From positions 484,820-548,819 of the forward strand of contig NZ_CP025999.1 of the NCBI RefSeq assembly GCF_003086695.1: a stretch of 64,000 bases of DNA, read 5' to 3'. The translations under genes were made by a program, and so were the position numbers. The notes beneath the pieces are model-generated. The model did no database searches, was not told the origin of the DNA, and was given only the letters and a program-made list of their open reading frames with translations. How positions within the stretch are numbered: position 1 is the stretch's first letter; the number at the start of each line of letters is the position of its first letter. This document shows, piece after piece, positions 46,581 through 55,529 of the stretch. This DNA comes from Stenotrophomonas sp. SAU14A_NAIMI4_8 (GTDB lineage Bacteria > Pseudomonadota > Gammaproteobacteria > Xanthomonadales > Xanthomonadaceae).

Positions 46581-47593
46581 TGGACAAGGACGTACGGCAT
46601 ACGCTGACCCTCTATGTTGCTGCACCAGGAACGCCGCTGACCGGCAGCACGCAGCGGTCGCTTTCAGGTCACGTGTACATGGAGACCGCAGCGGGGAATG
46701 ATCGGATAAGCCATGGCTTCCAGCCGGGAGGGGCGCCTGTCGGGTATCAGCGCCAGTGGCACGACGTCGCGGTCCCAGGGGCCATCGTTGAGACTGACAC
46801 GAGACAGTACCAAGATCCCTATTATTCCCGCACCATCGAAATCAGCAAAGATCAGTTTGATCGGATCCGTGAGTTCGCCAAAGATCCGGAGAAGTACGGA
46901 TTCTCCAAGAACTACGAGACGTTCACAAACAGCTGCACCGACTTCGTCTGGGCCTCTCTGAAGCACGCGGGAATCCATGATTCCAAGGTTCTTGGCGTTA
47001 TTGATTTCGAAGGTGACATCAAGCCGATTTACAACGTCAAGCCCATCCAGATGATCAAACCGCCGTTCCCGGACAGCGATCTGAACAAGGAGCATTTCAA
47101 CGAGATGCCCACGCAGAACTGGCGCGAGAAGATCTTTTCTGATAACGACGCGCCGACGCTGTCACCTGATCGCGCGCTGGCAGCTGCAGGTGCGGATGTC
47201 AGCCATCGCAACGATCCGATGCTGGCGCAGATCAATCAAGGCGTAGCCGCGCTGGACGCACAGAACGGCCGCACGTTCGACGCCACCAGCGAGAACATCA
47301 GCGCCAGCTTGTACGCCCTGGCCAAGGCCAATGGCCTGACCCACATCGATCATGTGCTGTTGAGCAACCGCACTGCGCAAGCCGATGCCGCGCAGAACAT
47401 CTTCATCGTCCAAGGTGATCCGGGTGACCCCGCACATCTGCGCGCGAGCATGGCAACCGCGGTAGCCGCACAGACGCCCGCGGAAACGTCGTTCGAGCGA
47501 GCCCAGGAGCTGTCGCAAGCCGCGCAGGCACGCTCGCAGGACGAGCTGCAGCAGCGCCAGGTGCAGGAACAGTCTGGGCCGCGCATGGGGTAG
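46580..47593 (+). CDS. X-T4SS effector with permuted papain-like N-terminal domain and XVIPCD (E)
   Basis: 337 residues. The N-terminal domain has H31 (LSGHVYMET) and C119 (FTNSCTDFVWASLKHAG), with YYSRTIEISKDQFDRI between, closely matching the effector at 43364. A short connecting segment PPFPDSDLNKEHFNEMP is shared with the effector at 41808 as PFPDSDLNAEHHHPMP. The C-terminal XVIPCD (about 205-337) has NGRTFDATSENISASLYALAK and IFIVQGDPGDPAHLRASMA and a Gln-rich end. Target is inferred to be periplasmic because the immunity partner is a lipoprotein. Confidence 0.86.
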   Translation: MDKDVRHTLTLYVAAPGTPLTGSTQRSLSGHVYMETAAGNDRISHGFQPGGAPVGYQRQWHDVAVPGAIVETDTRQYQDPYYSRTIEISKDQFDRIREFAKDPEKYGFSKNYETFTNSCTDFVWASLKHAGIHDSKVLGVIDFEGDIKPIYNVKPIQMIKPPFPDSDLNKEHFNEMPTQNWREKIFSDNDAPTLSPDRALAAAGADVSHRNDPMLAQINQGVAALDAQNGRTFDATSENISASLYALAKANGLTHIDHVLLSNRTAQADAAQNIFIVQGDPGDPAHLRASMATAVAAQTPAETSFERAQELSQAAQARSQDELQQRQVQEQSGPRMG

Positions 47594-47691
47594 CGCAGCC
47601 CCGCTACCACTACCCCAGGTTCGCCTATGCCAGAAGGCCGGATGGTGTCTGGAAATCGGGAACACTGTCCGGCCATCGGGTAAACAACGCC

Positions 47692-48099
47692 TCAGCCCAA
47701 ACGCTGCCCCGGGTTCTGCTGCTGCTCCTGCTCGCGCGCCTGTTGTTCCGGCTGCAAACCCACGGCCGGCTGCTGCGGGGCAATGCCCAGCTTCTGCAGC
47801 GATTGCTCTGCCGGCACCTGGGCCGCTTCGGCGGTGGGCAGCATGGCGCGCAGATGGGCCGGGTTGGCCGGGTCGCCCTGCACCACGAAGATGTTGTGCC
47901 CGGCCGGGTGCTGGGCCGTGGCATTGCTCACCACCACGTGGTCGGCGCGCTCCAGCCCCTGTTCGCGGGCCTTCACGGTCAGGCTGGCGGTCAGGTTTTC
48001 ACTGGTGGTGTCGAAGCTGCGGCCATGCTTTTCGTCCAGCGCGGCCACGCCCTGGCGAATCTGCTGGTGAAGGGTGTAGTCAGGGTGGTCGGGGGTCAT
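47692..48099 (-). CDS. Stand-alone XVIPCD protein
   Basis: 135 residues from MTPDHPDYTLHQQI, with GGAGG six bases upstream deciding this start against longer frames. The whole protein is an XVIPCD: HGRSFDTTSENLTASLTVKA, RADHVVVSNATAQHPAGHNI, FVVQGDPANPAHLRAML and a Gln-rich tail. It has no toxin domain. It may be a truncated effector, a competitor or regulator of VirD4 loading, or the fixed acceptor half for new toxin modules. It is convergent with the effector at 46580. Confidence 0.82.
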   Translation of the reverse strand: MTPDHPDYTLHQQIRQGVAALDEKHGRSFDTTSENLTASLTVKAREQGLERADHVVVSNATAQHPAGHNIFVVQGDPANPAHLRAMLPTAEAAQVPAEQSLQKLGIAPQQPAVGLQPEQQAREQEQQQNPGQRLG

Positions 48100-48250
48100 G
48101 GGGGCCTCCGTGTGGCCGCATCTGGATCTGGGGTGGCAGTGTAGAACGCCCGTGGCTGCGTGGGTAACCGGTTTGTTGCTAGCCTGTATGCCTGCGGTGC
48201 AGGGGATGGCGCGCGCAGGTTGACCAGGATGCTTCGGGGAGAACGGCACG

Positions 48251-48697
48251 ATGGACGTGCACACATTCAGGCGCTGGCTGCTGGGCATGGGGATGCTCGC
48301 ACTGGGCGGTTCGGGGCATGCGCAGTCGATGCCGGCCGAGGGCGATGACCCCAGTTGCCCGGCACAGGACTTCGCGCAGTTCCTGCGCCATTTCACCGAT
48401 CCGGCCGACGACCGGGTGCGCATGCGCTACACCACCGATCCGCTGGAATATGAGACCCCCGCCTATGGCGTGGCCAGCGAGGGCGGCCCGGTGGCTACCG
48501 AAGTGCACCGGGAAGCGGGGCCGGCGCGCTTGCGCCGCCTGCGGGGCGCTACGCTGCGTGCCACCCCGGCCATCACGCCGCTGGCTGAGGGTGGGCAGCA
48601 GGTACGCCTGGGTGACGATGCGCAGGCCGAGCAGTACACCTTCGCGCGCCGCTATGGCTGCTGGATGCTGACCCGGGTGGCCCGCCCGCAGGGCTGA
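48251..48697 (+). CDS. Hypothetical secreted protein
   Basis: 148 residues with a signal peptide ending near GHA-QSMPAE and two cysteines in the mature part (PSCPAQDF and RYGCWML) that could pair. The pattern PADDRVRMRYTTDPLEYETP and a C-terminal RRYGCWMLTRVAR is seen in small Xanthomonadaceae secreted proteins of unknown function; I do not know the role. GGGGAG lies upstream of the ATG. Divergent from the stand-alone XVIPCD gene. Confidence 0.62.
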   Translation: MDVHTFRRWLLGMGMLALGGSGHAQSMPAEGDDPSCPAQDFAQFLRHFTDPADDRVRMRYTTDPLEYETPAYGVASEGGPVATEVHREAGPARLRRLRGATLRATPAITPLAEGGQQVRLGDDAQAEQYTFARRYGCWMLTRVARPQG

Positions 48698-48859
48698 GCC
48701 GGGGCGGCGCAGGCCGGGGCGACCGCTGCTACCGCGCGCCCATGCCATGTGCGGTGGAATCAGTGCCCGGCTTGTCGGACCAGTTCTTGCAAACCCGGTA
48801 CGCTGGGCGCGTGGCAGTGCAGTGCTATCACCAGCGCTGACGGAGCGGACAGGAAGGCG

Positions 48860-49816
48860 ATGGCAACGGAACTGGCGTACAGCGAGCAATTCAACGATGT
48901 GATCAATGCCGAGCGCGCCTATGAGCTGTACTGGGCGGGGGTGATCAACGACCGGCGGGCCTTCGCCTGCCCGCAGGAGGGCTGCCCGGCGCGCTATACC
49001 TGCGTCAACCTGGAAACCGACGCGCTGAACCTGCAGGTGCAGCCGCATTACCGTGTGCTCCACAAAGGGCCGGCGCATGCCGAAGGCTGTCCGTATACGG
49101 CCGAGCGCGAAGCGCAGCAGGCAAGCGCTGCAGGCGAGGGCCAGACCCATGCAGCGGGCGCGCCGCCGCCGGACCGGTTCCTGTTCGAGCGACCGGCCGA
49201 TTACTTCACCGTGCGTGATGCGGCGCCCGCCGCAGGGGGCGGCAGTGGCAGCACGCGCGGCGGTGGCGGTGATGCGGCGGGCCTGCGCAGCCGTCGTACC
49301 GATTTCTATTCGGTGGCCTCACTGGTATCGCGCTGGTTGAAGGCACGCCGGGACGGTACGGACGATACCCAGACGCTGACCGCGGGCGCGACCTCGGCGC
49401 TGAGCTACCGCGACATGTTCGAGAATTTTTCGCCGCGCCGGGCCCGCCTGTCCGGTCAGCCACGCGTGTACTGGGGCAAGGCGAAGATCGCGCAGACGCC
49501 CGACGGTTACCGCATCCGCTTCATGACGCGCGTCGATGCGCTGGGTGAGCAGGTGCTGGACCCGCCGCAGGCGCCCACGGCGATGGTCTGGAACAGCGCG
49601 CTGACTGCTTCGAAGATGGGCGCGCTGCACATCAAGCGCCTGCAGCGCTTTGCCGCCAGCGGTGAAGCCTGCGTGGTATTCATCTTCGGTACGCCCACGC
49701 TGGATATCTCGCGTAAGGACCAGCGCACTTACCTGAACTTCAAGGTGACCCGCGTCGACCACGTGGATGTGCAGGCCGATGATGTCTATGACCGCATGAA
49801 GCGGCCGCAGGGCTGA
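48860..49816 (+). CDS. Hypothetical protein with zinc-ribbon-like cysteines
   Basis: 318 residues from MATELAYSEQFNDV, preceded by AGGA. Near residues 38-80 a cluster CPQEGCPARYTC, then H-x5-H-x5-H-x2-GC suggests a metal-binding module, like that at the N-terminus of some CoiA-like or restriction-associated proteins. After a Gly-rich linker, the C-terminal ~150 residues (SLVSRWLKARRDG, RVYWGKAKIAQTPDGYRIRF, FIFGTPTLDISRKDQRTYLN) form a mixed domain I cannot assign. Not obviously linked to its neighbours. Confidence 0.6.
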   Translation: MATELAYSEQFNDVINAERAYELYWAGVINDRRAFACPQEGCPARYTCVNLETDALNLQVQPHYRVLHKGPAHAEGCPYTAEREAQQASAAGEGQTHAAGAPPPDRFLFERPADYFTVRDAAPAAGGGSGSTRGGGGDAAGLRSRRTDFYSVASLVSRWLKARRDGTDDTQTLTAGATSALSYRDMFENFSPRRARLSGQPRVYWGKAKIAQTPDGYRIRFMTRVDALGEQVLDPPQAPTAMVWNSALTASKMGALHIKRLQRFAASGEACVVFIFGTPTLDISRKDQRTYLNFKVTRVDHVDVQADDVYDRMKRPQG

Positions 49817-49926
49817 CGGCCCGGCCTGCGCCGTGCACGCGGTGTCACGGCCGCGGCCGATTCCCTCACGGCGGCTATCGGTGGGCCTGCCTAGGGTAGG
49901 TGCCTCCTTTCCCCACGGGAGCTGCC

Positions 49927-50739
49927 ATGACTGCCCCTTCCATTCGCCTGCACGTTGAAGACACCGGCGGTACCGGCCGCCCGGTCATCCTGATCCATGG
50001 CTGGCCGCTGTCAGCCGAATCCTGGAAGGCCCAGGTGCCGGTGCTGCGCGACGCCGGCTACCGGGTGATCAGTTACGACCGGCGTGGCTTCGGCCGCTCG
50101 GAGAAGCCCGCCGAAGGCTTCGACTACGACACGCTGGCCGCCGACCTTGCATCGATCATCGACACCCGCGATCTGCACGACGTCACTCTGGTCGGTTTTT
50201 CGATGGGGGGCGGCGAGGTGGCGCGCTACATCGCCAACCATGGCCAGGATCGCCTGCACAGCGTGGTGTTCGCCGCGGCGGTGCCGCCCTATCTGCTGAA
50301 GACCGACGACAACCCGAACGGTCCGCTCAGCCAGGAAAACGCCGATGCGATGCGCGAAGGGCTGCAGGCCAACCGGGAGACGTTCTTCGAGGGCTTCACC
50401 CGCGATTTCTTCAGCGCCAACGGCCAGCTGATGGTGACCGAAGAGACTCGCCAGGCCGCCATCGCCCTGTGCCACCAGTCCGACCCACGCGCGGCGCTGG
50501 GCTGCCTGCAGGCGTTCGCCACCACCGACTTCCGCGCGGACCTGGACAAGGTGAGCGTGCCCACCCTGGTACTGCACGGTGACAGCGATGCGACGGTGCC
50601 ACTGGAAGGCTCGGGAGCGCGCACGCACAAGGCGATCGATGGCAGCGAGCTGGTGGTGCTGAAGAATGCACCGCACGGCTGCAATACCAGCCATGCCGAT
50701 GACTTCAACCTGGCCCTGCTGAATTTCCTGAAGAAGTAG
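49927..50739 (+). CDS. Alpha/beta hydrolase (non-haem haloperoxidase-like)
   Basis: 270 residues. The alpha/beta-hydrolase catalytic set is visible: oxyanion HGWPLSAESW, nucleophile elbow GFSMGGGE, acid in LHGDSDATVP and final His in NAPHGCNTSH. The sequence plan matches cofactor-free chloroperoxidase/esterase-type enzymes, which usually act as esterases or perhydrolases. The start MTAPSIRLHVED was chosen for its family position; a CGGGAG lies just upstream. Single gene. Confidence 0.9.
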   Translation: MTAPSIRLHVEDTGGTGRPVILIHGWPLSAESWKAQVPVLRDAGYRVISYDRRGFGRSEKPAEGFDYDTLAADLASIIDTRDLHDVTLVGFSMGGGEVARYIANHGQDRLHSVVFAAAVPPYLLKTDDNPNGPLSQENADAMREGLQANRETFFEGFTRDFFSANGQLMVTEETRQAAIALCHQSDPRAALGCLQAFATTDFRADLDKVSVPTLVLHGDSDATVPLEGSGARTHKAIDGSELVVLKNAPHGCNTSHADDFNLALLNFLKK

Positions 50740-50762
50740 GGCGCCACAGGCATACTGCCGCC

Positions 50763-50933
50763 ATGGCCAGCCCCCGCACCCCGCCCTGGAAGAAGCCCAA
50801 CCCGAAGGGCCAGAAGAAGCAGCCGCTGTCGCAGGCGCAGAAAGACGCCGCGCGGCAGCGGGCCGAGGAGAACGGCCGCCGCTATCCGAACCTGGTGGAC
50901 AACATGTGGGCGGCGAAGCTTCCGCGCGGTTGA
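50763..50933 (+). CDS. Small basic hypothetical protein (56 residues)
   Basis: A short frame MASPRTPPWKKPNPKGQKK...NGRRYPNLVDNMWAAKLPRG starts 24 bp after the hydrolase stop. It is strongly basic at the N-terminus and has a protein-like end (YPNLVDN). The length is below usual ORF cut-offs. No strong ribosome binding site, but position and composition make it credible, perhaps co-transcribed with the hydrolase. Function unknown. Confidence 0.6.
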   Translation: MASPRTPPWKKPNPKGQKKQPLSQAQKDAARQRAEENGRRYPNLVDNMWAAKLPRG

Positions 50934-50982
50934 GGTGGCGTGCCCACTGCACCTTGCACAGCGAAGCCACGCAGCAGCCGAC

Positions 50983-51672
50983 TTACTGCGCTACGCGCGG
51001 CCCCCAGGCCCGCCAGCCGATTTCCCGCCACGGCGCCACCGTGCGCTCTGAAATCTGCACGGTCGGCGCGGCAGCCGGGGTGAGGGTGGCCAGTGCTGCA
51101 CGCAGGCGCTCGGCCTGTACCGGCTGGCCGGTGGCGATCTGCAGACGATTGCCGTGGCGGCGTACCTGCACGGCAATCACCGCATGGGAATCAAACGGTG
51201 GTCCGTAGCGGCCGCGCTGGTAGCGCATGCTGACCGGTCGCACCGCCTGCATCAGCACGGGGGTCCAGGCCTGCAGCAGCGCATCCTGCTGCCCTTCGTC
51301 GATGGCAACGTCGATGACCGTGGACGGGTAACCCACGGCACTTTCCACCATGACCTGGAAGCGTGCGCCCTCCGGTGTGAGCACGGCCGCGCCAAACGCC
51401 GCAAGAATGACCACGGCCACGGTGATCCACAGCCAGTGTCGCGGTGCCTGCGGCGGCACCTGAAAGTGTGTCAGGTTCGGCCTGCGCCGACGCATGCGGC
51501 GGTAGCGGCGCTTTGCAGCTGGGCTGTCCAGCAGACTCTCGGCAGGCAGCGCAATCTGCTGCGCCGGGCGCTTGGCCAGGCGCGCGTTGATCCAGCGCGA
51601 CGCAAACAGCGCGACCAGGCCACCCAGCAGCAGCGGGCCCACCAAGCGAACGAACAGATACAGCCCCAGCAT
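50983..51672 (-). CDS. Hypothetical membrane protein
   Basis: 229 residues. The start MLGLYLFVRLVG is fixed by AGGAGG seven bases upstream; the ATG two codons earlier overlaps that site. Two membrane segments (LVGPLLLGGLVALFASRW and WLWITVAVVILAAFGAAVL) flank a basic loop RRYRRMRRRRPN; the C-terminal soluble domain is probably periplasmic (VIDVAIDEGQQDALLQAW, YGPPFDSHAVIAVQVRR). No family recognised. Confidence 0.65.
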   Translation of the reverse strand: MLGLYLFVRLVGPLLLGGLVALFASRWINARLAKRPAQQIALPAESLLDSPAAKRRYRRMRRRRPNLTHFQVPPQAPRHWLWITVAVVILAAFGAAVLTPEGARFQVMVESAVGYPSTVIDVAIDEGQQDALLQAWTPVLMQAVRPVSMRYQRGRYGPPFDSHAVIAVQVRRHGNRLQIATGQPVQAERLRAALATLTPAAAPTVQISERTVAPWREIGWRAWGPRVAQ

Positions 51673-51798
51673 CGGCATCCCTCCTGTGCAGGACGCACAT
51701 GATGGCGGAGATCCGCGCCGATGTCGCATCTGCCAGCCGACAGCATTGGTGCGCTTGGCTAGGATGCGCCTTCTTCGAAGCAACCACGCAGGTGGCCG

Positions 51799-52434
51799 AT
51801 GACCGCTTTCTTCGGCCGTGTTTTCGGGCCCGGCTTGATGCTGTTGCTGTTGCAGTGCGTGTCGCTGCTGGCGGTGGGGCTGGAGGTGGGCTACTTCCAT
51901 CACCGCGTTGCATTGCTGCTGGAGCCGCTGTCACCAGCCTGCGGGGGCGACGATGCCACCGAGCGCATGCGCGTAGCCGAACATCTTCTGGCGCGTGCCA
52001 ACGCGCTGGATGACTGGGACCCCCTGGCCTGGGTGCCGGCCACCACGCTGCTGCTGGCCTTGGCCGGTGCGCTGGCAGCGTCTGTCGAGCAGTGGCGGCG
52101 CAGCAGCCCGGCGTGCCGCGTCAGCGCCGGCCGCCTGGTGGCGCTGCAGGTTGGCGCGCTTGCCTTGGGCGGTGCGATGCTGCACGCCTTCGATCGGGTC
52201 TGGCAGGCCTATATCACGCTGCTGCCAGCGGCCTGCATGACCGACGCGCTGATGCGCGAGGACACCTCGCTCGCAGCATCGATGGGCTGGACCTTCCAGG
52301 TGTTCGACGCCGCGCGGGTGATGCCACCGCACGCGCCGGATGTGATGGCCATCGTGCTGATCGGTCAGCTGCTGGCGTCGTTGGCGGTGGGCGTCTGGCT
52401 CTGGCGGCAGCCCGCGGCGTCGCTCGTGACGTGA
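51799..52434 (+). CDS. Hypothetical four-helix membrane protein
   Basis: 211 residues with hydrophobic segments at about 10-30, 77-93, 110-128 and 185-202. The second half is similar to the frameshifted gene at 53032-53596 ([62 protein letters not shown]), so they are paralogues on either side of kptA. CAGGTGG lies upstream of the ATG. Function unknown. Confidence 0.6.
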   Translation: MTAFFGRVFGPGLMLLLLQCVSLLAVGLEVGYFHHRVALLLEPLSPACGGDDATERMRVAEHLLARANALDDWDPLAWVPATTLLLALAGALAASVEQWRRSSPACRVSAGRLVALQVGALALGGAMLHAFDRVWQAYITLLPAACMTDALMREDTSLAASMGWTFQVFDAARVMPPHAPDVMAIVLIGQLLASLAVGVWLWRQPAASLVT

Positions 52435-52483
52435 TGCCCTGCCGAGGTCGGGGTTGGCATCGTATGGTCGGCTGCGGCACGCT

Positions 52484-53035
52484 ATGCACATGGACAAGGA
52501 CGTTTCTCTGATCCGGGCCAGCAAGTTCCTGAGCCTGGTATTGCGGCATGAGCCGCAGAAGATTGGCCTGCAGCTCGATGCGCACGGCTGGGCCGACATT
52601 GCCGATCTGCTGCATCGGATGGCCGAGCAGGGGCATGCTCTCGATCGCGCGGACCTGCAGCGGCTGGTGCACACCAACGACAAACAGCGCTTCGCGCTCA
52701 GTGAAGACGGCCTGCGCATCCGCGCCAGCCAGGGGCATTCGATTGCGGTGGACCTGGGGCTGCAGCCGCTGGAGCCGCCGCCGTGGCTGTACCACGGCAC
52801 CGTGCCGCGCTTCCTGGAAGCCATCGCCACGCAGGGGCTGCGGCCGGGTGAGCGCCAGCACGTACACCTGTCGCTGGACCGACAGACCGCACAGCAGGTG
52901 GGTTCGCGCCGTGGCGCGCCGGTCATCCTGAGCGTGGATGCCGGCCGCATGCATGCAGAGGGCCATCGCTTCTACCGCTCGGCCAATGGCGTATGGCTGA
53001 CCGACCACGTGCCACCCAAGTACATCGCCGGATGA
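52484..53035 (+). CDS. kptA: RNA 2'-phosphotransferase (Tpt1/KptA family)
   Basis: 183 residues, the usual KptA size. Conserved blocks are [54 protein letters not shown] and [14 protein letters not shown]. The enzyme moves a 2'-phosphate from RNA to NAD+; in bacteria without tRNA splicing its substrate is unclear. The ATG at 52490 is an alternative start. The stop overlaps the ATG of the next frame (ATGA). Confidence 0.92.
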   Translation: MHMDKDVSLIRASKFLSLVLRHEPQKIGLQLDAHGWADIADLLHRMAEQGHALDRADLQRLVHTNDKQRFALSEDGLRIRASQGHSIAVDLGLQPLEPPPWLYHGTVPRFLEAIATQGLRPGERQHVHLSLDRQTAQQVGSRRGAPVILSVDAGRMHAEGHRFYRSANGVWLTDHVPPKYIAG

Positions 53036-53596
53036 AGCCTTCGGCACAGACGACCGGGCGAGGCGCCGGGCTGTTCGTGCTGCCGGTGCTGGCGCTGCTG
53101 GCGCTGGCCCTGGCCGAGGCCGGCCTGCACCTGCGCGTGCAGTACGGCAGTGATGATGGCGATGCTGGAACGCGCGCAGGCGCTGCAGATCTGGCAGGCG
53201 TTGCGCTGGTTGCCGATTGCCGGGGTGCTGCTGGCCCTGCTGTCTGCGCTGTGGGCGGGGCTGTCGGCACTGCGCGGCGCCACGGGCCACGTGTGGCGAA
53301 TGGCCACCACCTATGTGCTGCTGCAGGCCGGCGCGCTGGGCCTGGCCGCGTGGACCCTGTTCCGGCAGGAGCGTGCGTGGGCCAGCGTGAAGCAGCTTGC
53401 GCCGGTGGTGTGCGCGCTGGATTCCAGTGATCCGTCGGTACCGGTGGCACAGAACCCGCAGCTGGCCTTCGATCTGTTCCTGGGGCGCAGTGCCGCGCTG
53501 CTGCACAACCCAGGGCAGTTGGCGATGGTGTTGGCCGCCGTGCTGCTGGTGGGCGTGGTGCTGGGGCTGTGGTTGTGGCGGGGCGCGCGCAGGTAG
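53032..53596 (+). pseudogene. Frameshifted paralogue of the 51799 membrane protein
   Basis: Translation could start at the ATG overlapping the kptA stop ([20 protein letters not shown], a signal/membrane helix), but this frame leaves homology near 53140. The related frame continues from about 53150 (MLERAQALQIWQALRWLP) to 53596 with two or three membrane segments like those of 51799-52434. Either a frameshift and small deletion broke the gene, or a shorter protein starts at 53150. Confidence 0.5.
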
Positions 53597-53629
53597 AGTG
53601 GCGGTTCCTGCCCGAACAAGGATGGATGG

Positions 53630-54598
53630 ATGCGTTCGTTGCTGCGTGCCGTACCGTTGTTGCTGCTTTCGCTGGTGGCCCACGCTGCCGAGGTGGACCG
53701 CCGCATTGCGGTCACCATCGACGACCTGCCGTGGGCGCGGGTGGATGAGATCGTGCCGGCCGATCTGCAGCAGCGCCATGCTGCACTGATGGCGCAGCTT
53801 CACCAGGCCAACGTGCCGGTGGTCGGCTTCGTGAATGAGAACAAGCTGGAAGTGGATGGCCAGGTTCAGCCGCAGCGCGTGCAGATGCTGCGCGACTGGC
53901 GCGATGCCGGTTACGAACTGGGCAACCACACCTATTCGCACATGGATTTGAATGCCAAGGGCGTGGCGGCCTTCCAGCAGGATTTCCTGCGCGGCGAGCA
54001 GACGCTGCGGCCGCTGCTGGCCGAGCGCGGCCAGGTGCCGCAGTGGATGCGCCATCCCTACCTGCGCGCAGGGCGCACCGCCGAAGAGCGGGCGCAGATG
54101 GATGTGTTCTTCCAGCAGCATGGCTACCGCGTTGCGCCGGTGACCGTGGACAACGGCGAATGGGTGTGGGCGTTTGCCTATGCCAACGTGATGAACGAGC
54201 AGGCCGATTCAGCGGCGCGCGAGGCCCTGCTGCAGCGCCTGCGGCGCGGCTACGTGCCGTACATGTTGAACAAGGTGGATTATTACGAACGGCAATCGCA
54301 GGCGCTGCTGGGCTACGCGTTGCCGCAGGTGTGGCTGATGCATGCCAACGAGCTCAATGCAGCCACCTTCGCCGAGCTGGTGTCCGCCACCCAGCGGCGG
54401 GGCTATCGCTTCGTGTCGCTGCAGGAGGCGCTGCAGGACCCGGCCTACGCGCGCGGGGCCGAAGGCTACAACGGCCGCTACGGCCCCAGTTGGCTGCACC
54501 GCTGGGCCATGGCCGAGAACAAGCCCAAGGACTTCTTCGCCGGTGAACCGGTAGTGCCGCAGTGGGTGAAGCAGTTGGCGAAGGTGAATTACGAGTGA
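53630..54598 (+). CDS. Polysaccharide deacetylase family protein, secreted
   Basis: 322 residues with a signal peptide ending HAAEVD. The carbohydrate-esterase-4 fold is seen in RRIAVTIDDLPW (catalytic Asp pair), NHTYSHMDLN (metal His) and MRHPYLRAGRT. CE4 enzymes remove N-acetyl groups from cell-wall or other polysaccharides; the substrate is unknown. The start is the ATG at 53630, 33 bp after the upstream frame. Confidence 0.88.
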   Translation: MRSLLRAVPLLLLSLVAHAAEVDRRIAVTIDDLPWARVDEIVPADLQQRHAALMAQLHQANVPVVGFVNENKLEVDGQVQPQRVQMLRDWRDAGYELGNHTYSHMDLNAKGVAAFQQDFLRGEQTLRPLLAERGQVPQWMRHPYLRAGRTAEERAQMDVFFQQHGYRVAPVTVDNGEWVWAFAYANVMNEQADSAAREALLQRLRRGYVPYMLNKVDYYERQSQALLGYALPQVWLMHANELNAATFAELVSATQRRGYRFVSLQEALQDPAYARGAEGYNGRYGPSWLHRWAMAENKPKDFFAGEPVVPQWVKQLAKVNYE

Positions 54599-54601
54599 GC
54601 G

Positions 54602-55444
54602 TCAGCGGCGCACGGCCAGCACGCCATCCAGCGCCAGCTCGGCCTTGAAGCCGGCCTTTTCCAGGCGTTTGGCCACTTCACGCGGCACATCGCGGCCGCT
54701 GGTGAGCTTGTTCGGCGCGCCGGTGTAATGGAACAGCCGGCCGCCCTTGCGGATGACGCGGGCCAGGTGGTCGTAGAACACCTGCGAATACAGTTCGCCG
54801 GCAATACCGAAGCGCGGCGGATCGTGCAGGATGGCATCGACGCTGTTGCTGGCCACCTGTTCGATCTGCTGCGAGACGTCGCCATGGCTGAACTGCAGGC
54901 GCCCGCCTGCGGCGACCGATTCCGGGTCGGGCGACCACGGGTTCAGCGTGCGCAGCCACATCACGTCGGCGTTCTTTTCGAACGAACGGATCTGGCCGAC
55001 ACCGGCTTCCAGCGCACAGGCGGCGAAGTAGCCCAACCCGCCGCAGGTATCCAGGATGACCTTGCCGGCCGGCGCCACCAGTTCCACCTTGCGCCGCGCA
55101 TCTTCGAAGGGCGATAGCTTGGAGGTCGGCAGCATCTTGATGCCGTCGATCTCGAAGGTCGGCGCGCCCCATTCGGTGGGCACCAGCTTGATGAGCGAAC
55201 CGCTGTAGCGGGAAATGGGCGCGAACTCCTCGCCATCCCAGTAGTACAGGGTGCGGTCCTTCAGCTTGCCCGGCCAGGGGTAGTGCTGGCCGCGGCACTG
55301 GAAGCCCTCTGCATCCAGAGTGACGGTTTCCTCGCTGCGGCCCAGGTCCAGCGAGCCCTGCCAGTCGCCCGCGCCCTTGTCGTGCGCGCGCTGCAGCGCC
55401 TGCGCGCTGTCGCGGGTGAGCAGGGGGCCGGAGTAATGGGGCAC
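54602..55444 (-). CDS. Class I SAM-dependent methyltransferase
   Basis: 280 residues from a GTG (VPHYSGPLLTRDSA). The SAM site is DTCGGLGYFAACALEAG and the catalytic-type motif IV is LHDPPRFGIAGELYSQVF (DPPR). The N-terminal domain has a YYWDGEEFAPISRYSGSLIKL segment. It is related to COG2521-type methyltransferases of archaea and bacteria. The substrate is unknown. Convergent with the deacetylase, 3 bp between stops. A start further upstream cannot be ruled out. Confidence 0.8.
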   Translation of the reverse strand: MPHYSGPLLTRDSAQALQRAHDKGAGDWQGSLDLGRSEETVTLDAEGFQCRGQHYPWPGKLKDRTLYYWDGEEFAPISRYSGSLIKLVPTEWGAPTFEIDGIKMLPTSKLSPFEDARRKVELVAPAGKVILDTCGGLGYFAACALEAGVGQIRSFEKNADVMWLRTLNPWSPDPESVAAGGRLQFSHGDVSQQIEQVASNSVDAILHDPPRFGIAGELYSQVFYDHLARVIRKGGRLFHYTGAPNKLTSGRDVPREVAKRLEKAGFKAELALDGVLAVRR

Positions 55445-55529
55445 GGGCGGTACCGGGGGCAGGTGGGGGAGGGCATGGTACCTGACCGGCCGTGAGTGCG
55501 CGGCGGCCGGGCACCCGCCTACGCTGGCG

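Noticed and set aside
52214..54121. 635-codon minus-strand frame
   Set aside because: Antisense to kptA, the frameshifted membrane gene and the deacetylase.
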